Below are positions 32,718-43,300 of a stretch of DNA of 54,983 nucleotides, piece after piece (the stretch's first letter is position 1; each line of letters opens with the position of its first letter). Both the position numbers and the translations under genes were made by a program. The notes under the pieces were generated by a model. That model searched no databases, had not been told where the DNA came from, and saw nothing but the letters and a program-made list of their open reading frames with translations. Source of the stretch: Pseudomonas brassicacearum subsp. neoaurantiaca (lineage in GTDB: Bacteria; Pseudomonadota; Gammaproteobacteria; Pseudomonadales; Pseudomonadaceae); the NCBI RefSeq assembly GCF_013608025.1, contig NZ_VDLV01000048.1, forward strand, positions 124-55,106, written 5' to 3'.

Positions 32718-35549
32718 ATGACCGACTATAAAGCCACGCTAAACCTTCCGGACACCGCCTTCCCAATGAAGGCCGGCCTGCCTCAGCGCGAACCACAGAT
32801 TCTGCAGCGTTGGGACAGCATTGGCCTGTACGGAAAGTTGCGCGAGATTGGCAAGGATCGTCCGAAGTTCGTCCTGCACGACGGTCCTCCGTACGCCAAC
32901 GGCACCATCCACATCGGTCACGCGCTGAACAAGATTCTCAAGGACATGATCATCCGCTCCAAGACCCTGTCGGGTTTTGACGCGCCGTATGTCCCGGGCT
33001 GGGACTGCCATGGCCTGCCGATCGAGCACAAGGTCGAAGTGACCCACGGCAAGAACCTGGGCGCGGACAAGACCCGCGAGCTGTGCCGTGCCTACGCCAC
33101 CGAGCAGATCGAAGGGCAGAAGTCCGAATTCATCCGTCTCGGCGTGCTGGGCGACTTCGCCAATCCGTACAAGACCATGGATTTCAAGAACGAGGCCGGC
33201 GAAATCCGTGCCCTGGCGAAAATCGTCGAGGGCGGCTTCGTGTTCAAGGGCCTCAAGCCCGTGAACTGGTGCTTTGATTGCGGTTCGGCCCTGGCCGAGG
33301 CGGAAGTCGAGTACGAGAACAAGAAGTCCTCGACCATCGACGTCGCGTTCCCGATCGCCGATGAAGACAAGCTCGCCGCCGCGTTCGGCCTGGGCAAGCT
33401 GGCCAAGCCGGCCGCCATCGTGATCTGGACCACCACACCGTGGACCATCCCGGCCAACCAGGCGCTGAACGTCCACCCGGAATTCAACTACGCCCTGGTC
33501 GACGTCGGCGACAAGTTGCTGGTGTTGGCCGAAGAGCTGGTCGAATCCTGCCTGGCCCGCTACAACCTCGAAGGTTCGGTGGTCGCCACCGCGCCGGGTT
33601 CGGCGCTGGAACTGATCAATTTCCGCCATCCGTTCTATGACCGCCTGTCGCCGGTGTACCTGGCCGACTACGTGGAACTGGGCGCAGGCACCGGGGTGGT
33701 TCACTCCGCACCGGCCTATGGCGTCGACGACTTCGTGACCTGCAAGAAATACGGCATGGTCAATGACGACATCCTCAATCCGGTGCAAAGCAATGGCGTG
33801 TACGTGCCGTCGCTGGAGTTCTTTGGCGGCCAGTTCATCTGGAAAGCCAACCCGGCCATCGTCGATAAGCTGACCGAAGTCGGCGCGCTGCTGCACACCA
33901 CCGTCATCGAACACAGCTACATGCATTGCTGGCGCCACAAGACCCCGCTGATCTACCGCGCCACCGCGCAGTGGTTCATCGGCATGGACAAGCAGCCCAC
34001 CCGCGGCGACACCCTGCGCCAGCGTTCGCTCAAGGCCATCGAAGAAACGCAGTTCGTTCCGGCCTGGGGCCAGGCGCGCCTGCACTCGATGATCGCCAAC
34101 CGTCCGGACTGGTGCATCTCCCGCCAGCGCAACTGGGGCGTGCCGATCCCGTTCTTCCTGAACAAGGAAAGCGGCGAGCTGCACCCACGCACCGTCGAGC
34201 TGATGGAAGTCGTGGCCCAGCGCGTCGAAGCCGAAGGCATCGAAGCCTGGTTCAAGCTCGATGCCGCCGAGCTGCTGGGCGACGAAGCACCACAGTACGA
34301 CAAGATCAGCGACACCCTCGACGTCTGGTTCGACTCCGGCACTACCCACTGGCACGTGCTGCGTGGTTCGCACCCGATGGGCCACGAAACCGGTCCGCGC
34401 GCTGATCTGTACCTGGAAGGCTCGGACCAGCACCGCGGCTGGTTCCACTCGTCCTTGCTGACCGGTTGCGCCATCGACAACCACGCGCCGTACCGCGAGC
34501 TGCTGACCCACGGCTTCACCGTCGATGAGTCCGGCCGAAAGATGTCCAAGTCCCTGGGCAACGTGATCGCGCCGCAGAAAGTCAACGACACCCTGGGCGC
34601 CGACATCATGCGCCTGTGGGTTGCGTCCACCGACTATTCCGGCGAGATGGCCGTTTCCGAGCAGATCCTGCAACGCAGCGCGGACGCCTACCGGCGGATC
34701 CGTAACACCGCGCGCTTCCTGCTTTCCAACCTGACCGGTTTCAACCCGGCCACCGACCTGCTGCCGGCCGAAGACATGCTCGCGCTGGACCGTTGGGCCG
34801 TGGACCGTACCCTGTTGCTGCAACGCGAATTGCAGGAACACTACGGTGAGTACCGTTTCTGGAACGTGTATTCCAAGATCCACAACTTCTGCGTCCAGGA
34901 GTTGGGTGGTTTCTACCTCGACATCATCAAGGATCGCCAGTACACCACCGGCGCCAACAGCAAAGCGCGCCGTTCCTGCCAGACTGCGCTGTTCCACATC
35001 AGCGAAGCGCTGGTGCGCTGGATCGCGCCGATCCTGGCGTTCACCGCCGATGAGTTGTGGGAATACCTGCCGGGCGAGCGCAACGAGTCGGTAATGCTCA
35101 ACACCTGGTACGAGGGCCTGACCGAACTGCCGCAAGGCTTCGAGCTGGACCGTGCGTATTGGGATCGCGTGATGGCGGTCAAGGCGGCGGTCAACAAGGA
35201 AATGGAGATCCAGCGGGCGGCCAAGGCCGTCGGCGGCAACCTGCAAGCCGAAGTGACCCTTTATGCCGAAGATGCCCTGAGTGCCGATCTGGCCAAGCTG
35301 AGCAACGAGCTGCGCTTCGTGCTGATCACCTCCACCGCCAGCGTTGCACCTTTCGTGCAGGCGCCGGCCGATGCGGTGATCACTGAAGTCAGCGGCCTGA
35401 AGCTGAAGATCGTCAAGTCGAACCACACCAAGTGCGCCCGTTGCTGGCACTGCCGTGAAGACGTCGGCGTGAACCCGGAGCATCCGGAAATCTGCGGTCG
35501 TTGCGTGGACAACATCAGCGGCACCGGTGAGGTTCGTCATTATGCCTAA
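32718..35549 (+). CDS. ileS: Isoleucyl-tRNA synthetase
   Basis: A 943-residue class I aminoacyl-tRNA synthetase. The HIGH motif is at 65-68 (TIHIGHALNK), the CP1 editing domain follows (WTTTPWTIPANQALN), and KMSKS is at 608-612. The C-terminal zinc finger is CARCWHCREDVG...CGRCVDN. The length and architecture are standard for the bacterial type-1 enzyme, the kind usually sensitive to mupirocin. It begins 13 bases after ribF and its end overlaps the lspA start by 8 bases. Confidence 0.98.
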   Translation: MTDYKATLNLPDTAFPMKAGLPQREPQILQRWDSIGLYGKLREIGKDRPKFVLHDGPPYANGTIHIGHALNKILKDMIIRSKTLSGFDAPYVPGWDCHGLPIEHKVEVTHGKNLGADKTRELCRAYATEQIEGQKSEFIRLGVLGDFANPYKTMDFKNEAGEIRALAKIVEGGFVFKGLKPVNWCFDCGSALAEAEVEYENKKSSTIDVAFPIADEDKLAAAFGLGKLAKPAAIVIWTTTPWTIPANQALNVHPEFNYALVDVGDKLLVLAEELVESCLARYNLEGSVVATAPGSALELINFRHPFYDRLSPVYLADYVELGAGTGVVHSAPAYGVDDFVTCKKYGMVNDDILNPVQSNGVYVPSLEFFGGQFIWKANPAIVDKLTEVGALLHTTVIEHSYMHCWRHKTPLIYRATAQWFIGMDKQPTRGDTLRQRSLKAIEETQFVPAWGQARLHSMIANRPDWCISRQRNWGVPIPFFLNKESGELHPRTVELMEVVAQRVEAEGIEAWFKLDAAELLGDEAPQYDKISDTLDVWFDSGTTHWHVLRGSHPMGHETGPRADLYLEGSDQHRGWFHSSLLTGCAIDNHAPYRELLTHGFTVDESGRKMSKSLGNVIAPQKVNDTLGADIMRLWVASTDYSGEMAVSEQILQRSADAYRRIRNTARFLLSNLTGFNPATDLLPAEDMLALDRWAVDRTLLLQRELQEHYGEYRFWNVYSKIHNFCVQELGGFYLDIIKDRQYTTGANSKARRSCQTALFHISEALVRWIAPILAFTADELWEYLPGERNESVMLNTWYEGLTELPQGFELDRAYWDRVMAVKAAVNKEMEIQRAAKAVGGNLQAEVTLYAEDALSADLAKLSNELRFVLITSTASVAPFVQAPADAVITEVSGLKLKIVKSNHTKCARCWHCREDVGVNPEHPEICGRCVDNISGTGEVRHYA

Positions 35550-36054
35550 CGCAGCGGGCCGCTTCGGGCGGCTGGGCTGGCTCTGGTTGAGTGTGCTGGT
35601 CCTGGTCATCGACCAGGCCAGCAAGTACTACTTCGAGAACTCGCTGACGATGTATCAGCAGATCGTGATCATTCCCGACTACTTCAGCTGGACCTTGGCC
35701 TACAACACCGGAGCGGCGTTCAGTTTCCTGGCCGACAGCTCAGGCTGGCAGCGCTGGCTGTTCGCCCTGATCGCCATCGTGGTCAGCGCCGTGCTGGTGG
35801 TCTGGCTCAAGCGCCTGGGGCGCAATGAGACCTGGCTGGCCGTGGCGCTGGCCTTGGTGCTCGGTGGTGCCTTGGGCAACCTCTATGACCGCATTGCCTT
35901 GGGCCATGTGATCGATTTCATCCTGGTGCATTGGCAGAACCGCTGGTATTTCCCGGCGTTCAATTTTGCCGACAGCGCCATCAGCGTGGGCGCCGTGATG
36001 CTCGCCCTGGATATGTTCAAGAGCAAGAAAACCGGAGAAGCCGTCCATGACTGA
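35542..36054 (+). CDS. lspA: Lipoprotein signal peptidase (signal peptidase II)
   Basis: A 170-residue inner-membrane aspartic protease that cuts signal peptides from diacylated prolipoproteins. Four membrane segments are visible. The catalytic Asp residues lie in GNLYDRIALGHVIDF and FNFADSAISVG; DQASKYY and NTGAAFSFL are conserved as well. The ATG at 35542 overlaps the ileS stop by 8 bases and has GTGAGG upstream; this coupling is typical. The window has at least two substrates, BamD and the lipoprotein at 13118. Confidence 0.96.
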   Translation: MPNAAGRFGRLGWLWLSVLVLVIDQASKYYFENSLTMYQQIVIIPDYFSWTLAYNTGAAFSFLADSSGWQRWLFALIAIVVSAVLVVWLKRLGRNETWLAVALALVLGGALGNLYDRIALGHVIDFILVHWQNRWYFPAFNFADSAISVGAVMLALDMFKSKKTGEAVHD

Positions 36055-36484
36055 GCAGCGTATCGCTCAAAACACCGAAGTGAAGCTTCACTTCGCCCTG
36101 CACCTGGAAAACGGCGACACCGTTGACAGCACCTTCGACAAGGCTCCGGCGGTGTTCAAGGTCGGCGACGGCAACCTGCTGCCCGGTTTCGAAGCGGCAA
36201 TCTTCGGTTTCAAGGCCGGCGACAAGCGCACCGTGGTCGTTCCGCCGGAAAATGCCTTTGGTCAGCCCAACCCGCAAAACGTGCAGACCATGCCACGCTC
36301 GCAATTCCAGGACATGGAACTGTCGGAGGGCTTGCTGGTGATCTTCAATGACGCGGCCAATACCGAATTGCCGGGTGTGGTTAAGGCATTTGACGATGCC
36401 CAGGTGACCGTGGACTTCAATCACCCGCTGGCGGGCAAGACCTTGAATTTCGAAGTTGAAATTCTTGAGGTCAAGGCGGTTTAG
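36047..36484 (+). CDS. fkpB: FKBP-type peptidyl-prolyl isomerase FkpB (SlyD-like)
   Basis: A 145-residue isomerase/chaperone with the SlyD/SlpA layout: FKBP strands (VKLHFALHLENGDTVDSTFD, FKVGDGNLLPGFEAAIFG) interrupted by an insert-in-flap domain (about 70-125, PENAFGQPNPQNVQ, VDFNHPLAGKTL). The His-rich metal tail of SlyD is missing, which fits FkpB. The start overlaps the end of lspA by 8 bases, so the two are translationally coupled. Confidence 0.95.
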   Translation: MTEQRIAQNTEVKLHFALHLENGDTVDSTFDKAPAVFKVGDGNLLPGFEAAIFGFKAGDKRTVVVPPENAFGQPNPQNVQTMPRSQFQDMELSEGLLVIFNDAANTELPGVVKAFDDAQVTVDFNHPLAGKTLNFEVEILEVKAV

Positions 36485-36519
36485 GATTTAACAGGCAGTT
36501 CCTGCTGCCACCCGATTCA

Positions 36520-36611
36520 CTGTGGGAGCGAGCTTGCTCGCGATGGCGTCGGATCAGTCAATATTGACGTTGGCTGATATACCGCAATCGCGAGCAAGCT
36601 CGCTCCCACAC
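36520..36611. repeat. REP pair (REPIN) between fkpB and ispH
   Basis: The arms CTGTGGGAGCGAGCTTGCTC and GAGCAAGCTCGCTCCCACAC face each other with about 45 bases between them. They separate fkpB from ispH, which are otherwise adjacent in the conserved order. Confidence 0.9.
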
Positions 36612-36658
36612 TGGATTGCATTGATTCAATCTCTTGCGCGCAAGACACGAGGCACAGC

Positions 36659-37606
36659 ATGCAAATCAAACTCGCCAACCCCCGTGGCTTCTGCGCCGGC
36701 GTGGACCGGGCGATCGAAATCGTCAACCGCGCCCTGGAAGTGTTCGGGCCGCCGATCTACGTGCGCCATGAAGTGGTGCACAACAAGTTCGTCGTCGAGG
36801 ACCTGCGCAGCCGCGGGGCCATTTTCGTCGAGGAACTGGACCAGGTGCCGGACGACGTCATCGTGATCTTCAGTGCCCATGGTGTTTCCCAGGCGGTGCG
36901 TACCGAAGCCGCCGGCCGTGGCCTTAAGGTGTTCGACGCCACATGTCCGCTGGTCACCAAGGTCCACATCGAAGTGGCGCGCTACAGCCGTGACGGCCGC
37001 GAATGCATCCTGATCGGCCACGAAGGCCACCCGGAAGTCGAAGGCACCATGGGCCAGTACGACGCCAGCAACGGCGGCGCCATCTACCTGGTCGAGGACG
37101 AGGAAGACGTGGCGGCCCTGCAGGTGCGCAACCCGGAAAAGCTCGCCTTCGTCACCCAGACCACCCTGTCCATGGATGACACCAGCCGGGTCATCGATGC
37201 CTTGCGTTCGCGCTTCCCTGCCATTGGCGGACCGCGAAAGGATGACATCTGCTACGCGACCCAGAACCGTCAGGACGCGGTCAAGCAATTGGCCGACGAA
37301 TGTGATGTGGTCCTGGTCGTCGGCAGCCCGAACAGCTCCAACTCCAACCGCCTGCGGGAGCTGGCCGAGCGCATGTCCACCCCGGCCTACCTGATCGATG
37401 GCGCCGAAGACATGCAGCGCAGTTGGTTCGACGGCGTCGAGCGGATCGGCATTACCGCCGGTGCCTCCGCCCCGGAAGTTCTGGTGCGTGGCGTGATCCA
37501 GCAATTGCAGGCCTGGGGTGCAATCGGGGCTGACGAGTTGGCGGGGCGCGAAGAAAACATCACGTTTTCGATGCCGAAGGAACTGCGCGTCCGCTCTCTG
37601 CTCTGA
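36659..37606 (+). CDS. ispH: 4-hydroxy-3-methylbut-2-enyl diphosphate reductase
   Basis: A 315-residue iron-sulfur enzyme for the last step of the MEP pathway, producing isopentenyl and dimethylallyl diphosphate. The cluster Cys lie in NPRGFCAGVDRA (C12), FDATCPLVTKVH (about 96) and DDICYATQNRQ (about 197). SAHGVS, the catalytic TQTTLSMDDT loop and GSPNSSNSNRL are intact. It supplies precursors used by IspB in the same window. Its 3' end overlaps the convergent fimT frame by 47 bases. Confidence 0.97.
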   Translation: MQIKLANPRGFCAGVDRAIEIVNRALEVFGPPIYVRHEVVHNKFVVEDLRSRGAIFVEELDQVPDDVIVIFSAHGVSQAVRTEAAGRGLKVFDATCPLVTKVHIEVARYSRDGRECILIGHEGHPEVEGTMGQYDASNGGAIYLVEDEEDVAALQVRNPEKLAFVTQTTLSMDDTSRVIDALRSRFPAIGGPRKDDICYATQNRQDAVKQLADECDVVLVVGSPNSSNSNRLRELAERMSTPAYLIDGAEDMQRSWFDGVERIGITAGASAPEVLVRGVIQQLQAWGAIGADELAGREENITFSMPKELRVRSLL

Positions 37607-38099
37607 GCCCTTTTGCACACAGGGCCTCCTCGGCCTCGATACTTTCCAGGCGGACGCGGCCGGACGGCGCCAATATCACTTGGTGATGGCTGACCGGCCC
37701 GCGTTTGGCGCAGACATGCAGCGTGCCGGCCTGGAACGAGCCGTTGGGATGCAGGGCTTTTCCCAGGCTGCCGAACCTGATCCTGCGTTTGACCGTCGAG
37801 TTGCCAACTACCCGAGCGCTGTTCCTGCGCTCCTTCAGCAAGGTCTTCTCCTTGTCGTCCAGCGTGATCCGCCAGCCTTTGCTCCAATCGTTGTCTATTC
37901 CGTGTATCAACACCCGACGGTTACGCGTGATGGCTTCACTGCGGGCGCTACGTAATCCGCTGAGCAGCAACTGTGCCGTGTCCTCGCGTTCGATGGATTC
38001 GATCAGTTGGGTGTAGCTTGTACTGGCCAACGGCAGAACAATTGCGGCGATTGCCAGTCCCATGAGCAGTTCGATCAGGCTGAAGCCCTGTTGATGCAT
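37560..38099 (-). CDS. fimT: Type IV pilus pseudopilin FimT (GspH/FimT family)
   Basis: A 179-residue protein with a class III prepilin signal: short leader MHQQG, then FSLIELLMGLAIAAIVLPLA with Glu5, cut by PilD after the Gly. The body has the GspH/FimT pattern (LLLSGLRSARSEAITRNRRV, DNDWSKGW) and a Cys in HVCAKRG. GGAGGAG lies 7 bases before the ATG. It is divergent from the fimU operon. The last 15 codons (SGRAVPSASKT end) run antisense into the 3' end of ispH, giving a tail a little longer than I expect. Confidence 0.85.
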   Translation of the reverse strand: MHQQGFSLIELLMGLAIAAIVLPLASTSYTQLIESIEREDTAQLLLSGLRSARSEAITRNRRVLIHGIDNDWSKGWRITLDDKEKTLLKERRNSARVVGNSTVKRRIRFGSLGKALHPNGSFQAGTLHVCAKRGPVSHHQVILAPSGRVRLESIEAEEALCAKGLRAESGRAVPSASKT

Positions 38100-38226
38100 G
38101 ACGTCTCCTCCCTGGAGAACGAAAACGACGCGATCCTGGCGTCCTGAATTGAAACAACCGCCCACATGGCGATGGTTTGTTCTAGCGTGTAATGGCAGGT
38201 ATAGCCGACGGCAACGGAGGGCATCG

Positions 38227-38709
38227 ATGGATCTTCGTACAAAAGGTTTCACGCTGATCGAGGTGCTGGTGGCCCTTGGCGTGCTGCTGATCCTGATTAC
38301 CATGGCGGTGCCGTCGTTCACCGGTTCGCTGCAAAGCACCAAGGCCGATACCGAAATCGGTGACCTGCGGCGGGCCTTGAACTTCGCACGAATGGAAGCA
38401 ATCAACCGTGGCATCACCACGCGCGTTCGCCCCACCACGCAGGGCGGAGCCTGGAGCGGTGAACTGATCGTGTATGACAATACTGGCAATCCGACCACCC
38501 CGGCCAATGTATTGCGGGTTGTTCCAGCGATGGGCAGCGGCGCGACTCTGACGCTAACCTCAGATGTGACCAGTGTCGATTTCAACAACCTCGGCGGATT
38601 ATCGGGACTGGCCGTGCCGGTGAGCTTCAATTACGTACGGGGGACGCAAAGCAGGACGCTGAATGTTTGCCTCAATGGACGAATCGTATTGAATGGAAAT
38701 TGCGGATGA
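38227..38709 (+). CDS. fimU: Minor pilin FimU
   Basis: A 160-residue minor pilin: leader MDLRTKG, cleavage before FTLIEVLVALGVLLILITMA, Glu5 present, then a GspH-like globular domain (RRALNFARMEAINRGITTRV) with two C-terminal Cys (NVCLNGRIVLNGNC) that can form a disulfide loop. With PilV, PilW, PilX and PilE it primes pilus assembly and carries PilY1 at the tip. GGAGG lies 7 bases upstream. The start of pilV overlaps its stop codon. Confidence 0.92.
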   Translation: MDLRTKGFTLIEVLVALGVLLILITMAVPSFTGSLQSTKADTEIGDLRRALNFARMEAINRGITTRVRPTTQGGAWSGELIVYDNTGNPTTPANVLRVVPAMGSGATLTLTSDVTSVDFNNLGGLSGLAVPVSFNYVRGTQSRTLNVCLNGRIVLNGNCG

Positions 38710-39167
38710 AGGGTTGCAGTAGAAAGGCGCAGGAGGGCATGACGCTGATCGAAGTGCTGGTAGCGGTGCTGATCCTCGGCGTGGGCTTGCTGGGCGCGGC
38801 GATGATCCAGCTCAATGCGCTCAAATACACCGACAGCTCGCGCATGACCAGCCAGGCCAGTTTCATTGCCTATGACCTGCTGGACCGCATCCGCGCAAAC
38901 TCTGCTGCCGACTACACCATCGCTCCACCCGGCTCGCCCAACCTCAACGTGGCCCGGGACCAGGATCTGTACGACTTCAAGACCAACATCATTGCCTTCG
39001 GTGGCGCCACGGCCACCGGCATTGTGGCGCTGAACCAGCGGGTCTATACCATCACCATTTCCTGGGACGACGCCCGGGCCGCCAACACGACCAACGCGGC
39101 CGAGGCGCGGCGCAGCTTCGTGCTCACCAGCCGTGTCGCCGTCGATCCGGTGGCGGCGACGCCATGA
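38706..39167 (+). CDS. pilV: Minor pilin PilV
   Basis: A 153-residue minor pilin with leader MKGCSRKAQEG and processed end MTLIEVLVAVLILGVGLLGA, Glu5 present. The body contains the PilV pattern SFIAYDLLDRIRANS and YTITISWDD. It is encoded with a 4-base ATGA overlap after fimU and another before pilW, indicating translational coupling and a fixed ratio of the minor pilins. Confidence 0.93.
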   Translation: MKGCSRKAQEGMTLIEVLVAVLILGVGLLGAAMIQLNALKYTDSSRMTSQASFIAYDLLDRIRANSAADYTIAPPGSPNLNVARDQDLYDFKTNIIAFGGATATGIVALNQRVYTITISWDDARAANTTNAAEARRSFVLTSRVAVDPVAATP

Positions 39168-39877
39168 ACGGACGCAGCCGGGGCTTCGGCCTGATCGAAC
39201 TGATGATCGCGCTGGTCATCAGCCTCATCGTCGTGTTGGGCGTCGTGCAGATTTTCATCGCGGCCAAGAACACCTACGTCAGCCAGAACGCTGCCGCCGT
39301 CATGCAGGAGGACGCGCGCTTTGCCTTGAGCAAGATGGTCCAGGAGATTCGCATGGTCGGCATGTTCGGTTGCCTGGCGACCGTCATCGATGCTTCCACG
39401 GATAACAGTTTCGCCGCCAGCCAGATCACGCCGATCCGCTGGGACAACGCGAACCGCAGGTTGACCCTGGTGACGGCGGACATTGGCGGTGGCGGCAACG
39501 CGCCGACCTGGACCGTTGTCTCCGATTGCCGCACCTCGGCGACGGCCTATTCCAACGCCCGCGCGCCGGCGACGGGTCAGTTGGCCTTCCCGATCCGCCG
39601 GTTGGTCTACGGCTTCAACAATGGTCAGTTACTGCTGGGCAGCGGCGTGGGCAATCCGACCATGGCGGTGCTGGTGGACAATGTGCGGGCATTCAACGTG
39701 ACGTTCGGCATGGCCGGCAGTGCGACGGACATCGCTGCCACCAGCTACAGCGCCAACCCGAGCGACCCGGCGCTGATCCGCAGCGTACGCCTGACCCTGA
39801 CGCTGTTCGATCCGCGGAACACCGTGCGCGACCAGACGTTCAACGTGGTCGCCGCTTTGCGAAACCGGCTGCTATGA
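39164..39877 (+). CDS. pilW: Minor pilin PilW
   Basis: A 237-residue minor pilin, processed at G-FGLIELMIALVISLIVVLGV with Glu at position 5 of the mature protein. The region after the N-terminal helix (NAAAVMQEDARFALSKMVQE, IRMVGMFGC) is characteristic of PilW. A Cys pair (FGC, SDC) may be a disulfide. ATGA overlaps link it to pilV and pilX. Confidence 0.92.
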   Translation: MNGRSRGFGLIELMIALVISLIVVLGVVQIFIAAKNTYVSQNAAAVMQEDARFALSKMVQEIRMVGMFGCLATVIDASTDNSFAASQITPIRWDNANRRLTLVTADIGGGGNAPTWTVVSDCRTSATAYSNARAPATGQLAFPIRRLVYGFNNGQLLLGSGVGNPTMAVLVDNVRAFNVTFGMAGSATDIAATSYSANPSDPALIRSVRLTLTLFDPRNTVRDQTFNVVAALRNRLL

Positions 39878-40368
39878 AAGAGCGATCGATGAGTTCGACG
39901 GGGCACAAGCACGGCCAGCGCGGCATGGCATTGCTGGTCAGCCTGGTCTTTTTGTTGTTGCTGACATTGATCGGCCTTTCGTCCATGCAGAGCGCCACGC
40001 TCCAGGAAAAAATGACCAGCAGCGTCATGCAGCGCAACCAGTCGTTCCAGCTGGCCGAGGCCGCGCTGAGGGTGGGAGAGAGCGCGGTGCAGGTCGAGAC
40101 GTATTCATTGCCGGTCTGTACCTCCACGGCTCAATGTGCGCCACCGGCCGAGTCGGCGACGGTGACGGTGGCAGGACGCAACTCTTCGTCGGGCGTGCTC
40201 TGGGTGGCCGCCGCCGGTGGGTTTTATGGCGTGCAGAACATCGGTACGACGCTCACGGCTGTCAACGTGCCGATCAACACCTCGGCGACGCTGTACCGGA
40301 TCACCGCGGTGGCTGTGGTGGGCAACAACCAGCGCAGCGTGGTGGAGAGCATCTATGCGAAATATTAG
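39874..40368 (+). CDS. pilX: Minor pilin PilX
   Basis: A 164-residue protein with N-terminal leader MKERSMSSTGHKHGQRG and MALLVSLVFLLLLTLIGLSS. The mature protein starts with Met and has a polar gap rather than the usual Glu5, as in PilX proteins. SMQSATLQEKMTSSVMQRNQ, SFQLAEAALR and a Cys pair (VCTSTAQC) follow. ATGA overlaps the pilW stop, and the last 14 bases overlap the pilY1 start. Confidence 0.92.
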   Translation: MKERSMSSTGHKHGQRGMALLVSLVFLLLLTLIGLSSMQSATLQEKMTSSVMQRNQSFQLAEAALRVGESAVQVETYSLPVCTSTAQCAPPAESATVTVAGRNSSSGVLWVAAAGGFYGVQNIGTTLTAVNVPINTSATLYRITAVAVVGNNQRSVVESIYAKY

Positions 40369-43300
40369 GGCGCTGCTCGGTTCGTTGTGGGTGGCGTTGC
40401 TCAGCCTTTACCTGGCGGCGCCGGTCTATGGCTTCACGCCTTCGGAATCGCCATTGTTGAGCGCGGCGGCGGTGACGCCCAACGTGATGCTGCTGATCGA
40501 TGACTCGGGGAGTATGAATAACATTATCTGGGCGGCGGGGTTTGATCCGAATGTGTCGCGTCCAGCAGTTTATAACTGCAGTTCCAACACCAGTTGTTCC
40601 AACGGCGTGCTGCTGGATCCCGACGATGGGAACGTCCTGCTGGCCAGCCTGCTCCGTGGTAGCTGCACGAGCGGCTGGTATGGGTTCTACCGTGGCAACC
40701 TGGGCAAGGTCTGCCTGCGCTTGCCGGACCCGGTGGGCGGTGGCAATACCCGCTATACCACCAAATATCTGGCTTATCTGCTGACCTTGGCCAACGGCTC
40801 GAATCGCGATTTCACCACCGGCTCGATTCCCAGCGACTATCGAATCAACGTCGCACGGGATGTTTCCAATGACCTGGTGACCGGTAACCGTGCCTTGCGA
40901 ATAGGCCTTGCTACCTTCAATCCGCCCAACAGCACCAACTCCGGACCGGGGGGCTACATCGCTCGCGCGGTCAGCGACCTGTCGCCTGTCAGCGGTAGCG
41001 TGAGCCAGACTCAGGCCAATACCAACTACACCGCGCTGATCAATGCCATCAACGGCCTGGGCGCCGTCGCGAATACACCGCTGGCCGAGAGCTATTACGA
41101 AGTAACCCGCTATTTCCGAGGCATGGCGCCGTTTTACAACGGTACACCCAGCACCTACACCAGCCCGATCCAGTATCGATGCCAGAAAAATTTTGGGGTG
41201 GTGATCACCGATGGTTTGCCCACCTATGACCGAACGTTTCCCACCAACGACCCGTTGGGGGGAAGTCGTTTGCCGAACTGGGATGGCATCAGCACCAACG
41301 ATGGTACCGATCCCGCAGGTGACGGCGAGGGCGACACACTTTATCTGGACGACATCGCCAAATTCGCCTTCGACATCGACATGCGCACCACCGGCACCGA
41401 CGTCACTGGGAAAAGCTGGGAGTCGGCCGATTTCCGCCGCCAATACCTCAACACCTACACCGTCGGATTCACCGCCACCAACCAAATGTTGTCCGACGCA
41501 GCCCGCTACGGCGCGGGCAAGTATTACCAGGCCACGGACAGCGAGGGCTTGAACTCTGCGCTGTCATCCGCCCTGAGCGACATTACCTCCAAGGCCGGCT
41601 CGGGGGGCGGCGGCACCAGCAATGGCGCGACGCTGTCCAGCACGTCCAGTTACTACCAGACCACCTACGACCCCAAGGATTGGCGCGGCACGATCAAGGC
41701 GTTTGGTTTCACCTCGACCGGAACGGTCAACACCGCTGCGATGCAATGGACCACCGACACCGCCATCGTGCCCGGCGCCACGGCGCCGATCTATCAATCC
41801 TGGAACACCGCCACCAACGTGCCGATCACGCTGGCCTACGGCAACTTCTCGCCGGCCCAGCAGACCAGCCTGAGCCAAGGCTTGCCCACAGGCATCACCG
41901 GCAACGACCTGGTGGAATGGAGCAAGGGCACCAACAAGACGGGGTTGAAAGTGCGCAGCGTCCTGCTCGGGGACATCATCAATTCACCGCTGGTGCTGGC
42001 CTCGCCCAACGACCAGACCGCCTCGGACCTGGTGGGCGACACCAGCTACAGCACCTACCTGGCGACCAAGGCGACGAACATGAATGCCAGCCTGGTGGTG
42101 AACGCCAATGACGGTTTCTTCAGCGTGATCAACAGCACGAATGGAACCCGGCGTTACGCCTACATGCCATCGAGCGTGCTGCCTTCGCTGGAGATGATCG
42201 CCGATCCCGCCTACATCAATGGCGTGAGCCACAAGTTTCTGGTGGACGGGCAGGTCGGCGTATTCGATGCGCAACTGGGCAGCGTCTGGAAAACCCTCGC
42301 CTTGGGCGGCACAGGTGCGGGAGGGCGGGCTTTTTATGCGGTGCAACTGTTCGATGCGTCGGCGGGTAACGCGATCCGGGCACTGTGGGAAATCAGCGCG
42401 CCAGCAATCGCCAACACTGTCCATCCCTTCAACGACCTGGGCTACGCCTACGCGCGACCCGAAGTCGCGCGCCTGGCGGACGGTCGCTGGGCTGCGTTCA
42501 TTTCCAACGGTTATGGCAGCAATAGCGGCGTGGCGGCGTTGTACGTGGTGGACATTCGTGACGGTTCGCTGATTCGCAAAATCGTCGTCAACAGCAGCGA
42601 AACCGATAACGGGCTGTCATCGGTCAAGCTGCGGGTCAACTCCCAGAACGTGGTGCAAGCCGCCTATGGCGGTGACTTGAAAGGGCGGATGTGGAAATTC
42701 GACCTCAGTGGCACCTCCCCGACCGCCTGGGGCTTGGCGTTTGCTGGCCAGCCATTGTTTACCGCTCCCGGTGGGGCGACCCAGCCGATCACTGCACAGC
42801 CTTTGTTGGCGGACAACCCTCAAGGCGGCATCCAGGTGTTTTTCGGCACTGGCAAGTTCAACGAGTCGGCCGACAAGCTCAACAAGGACCTGCAAGGGTT
42901 CTATTCGATCTGGGATGCTGTCGGCGGCGGGGGGCAAATCACCGTGGCGAGCCTTCAGGCCCAATCAATTACCAATATTTTTTCCGGCACGACGGGGCAG
43001 TTCGTGACCACCAGCCAGACCGATGTCGCGTATCCCACCAAGAAGGGTTGGTATTTGCCGCTGGTGTACAACAACGCCTTGACCGGGGAGCGGGTCATCA
43101 ACCCGGCCAGTCTGGTGCTCGGGCGTGTGGTCTTCACGACCGCCGCCGTTGATACCACTGACCCGTGCGCCAGCTTCGGGACCGGCAAGCTGATCGAAGT
43201 GGATGCGTTCAACGGCAAGATGCTCAACTATGCGGTGCTCGATACCAATAATGATGGTTCGATCAATACCCTGGACACGATTTCCGCTGGCGTGGTGTTC

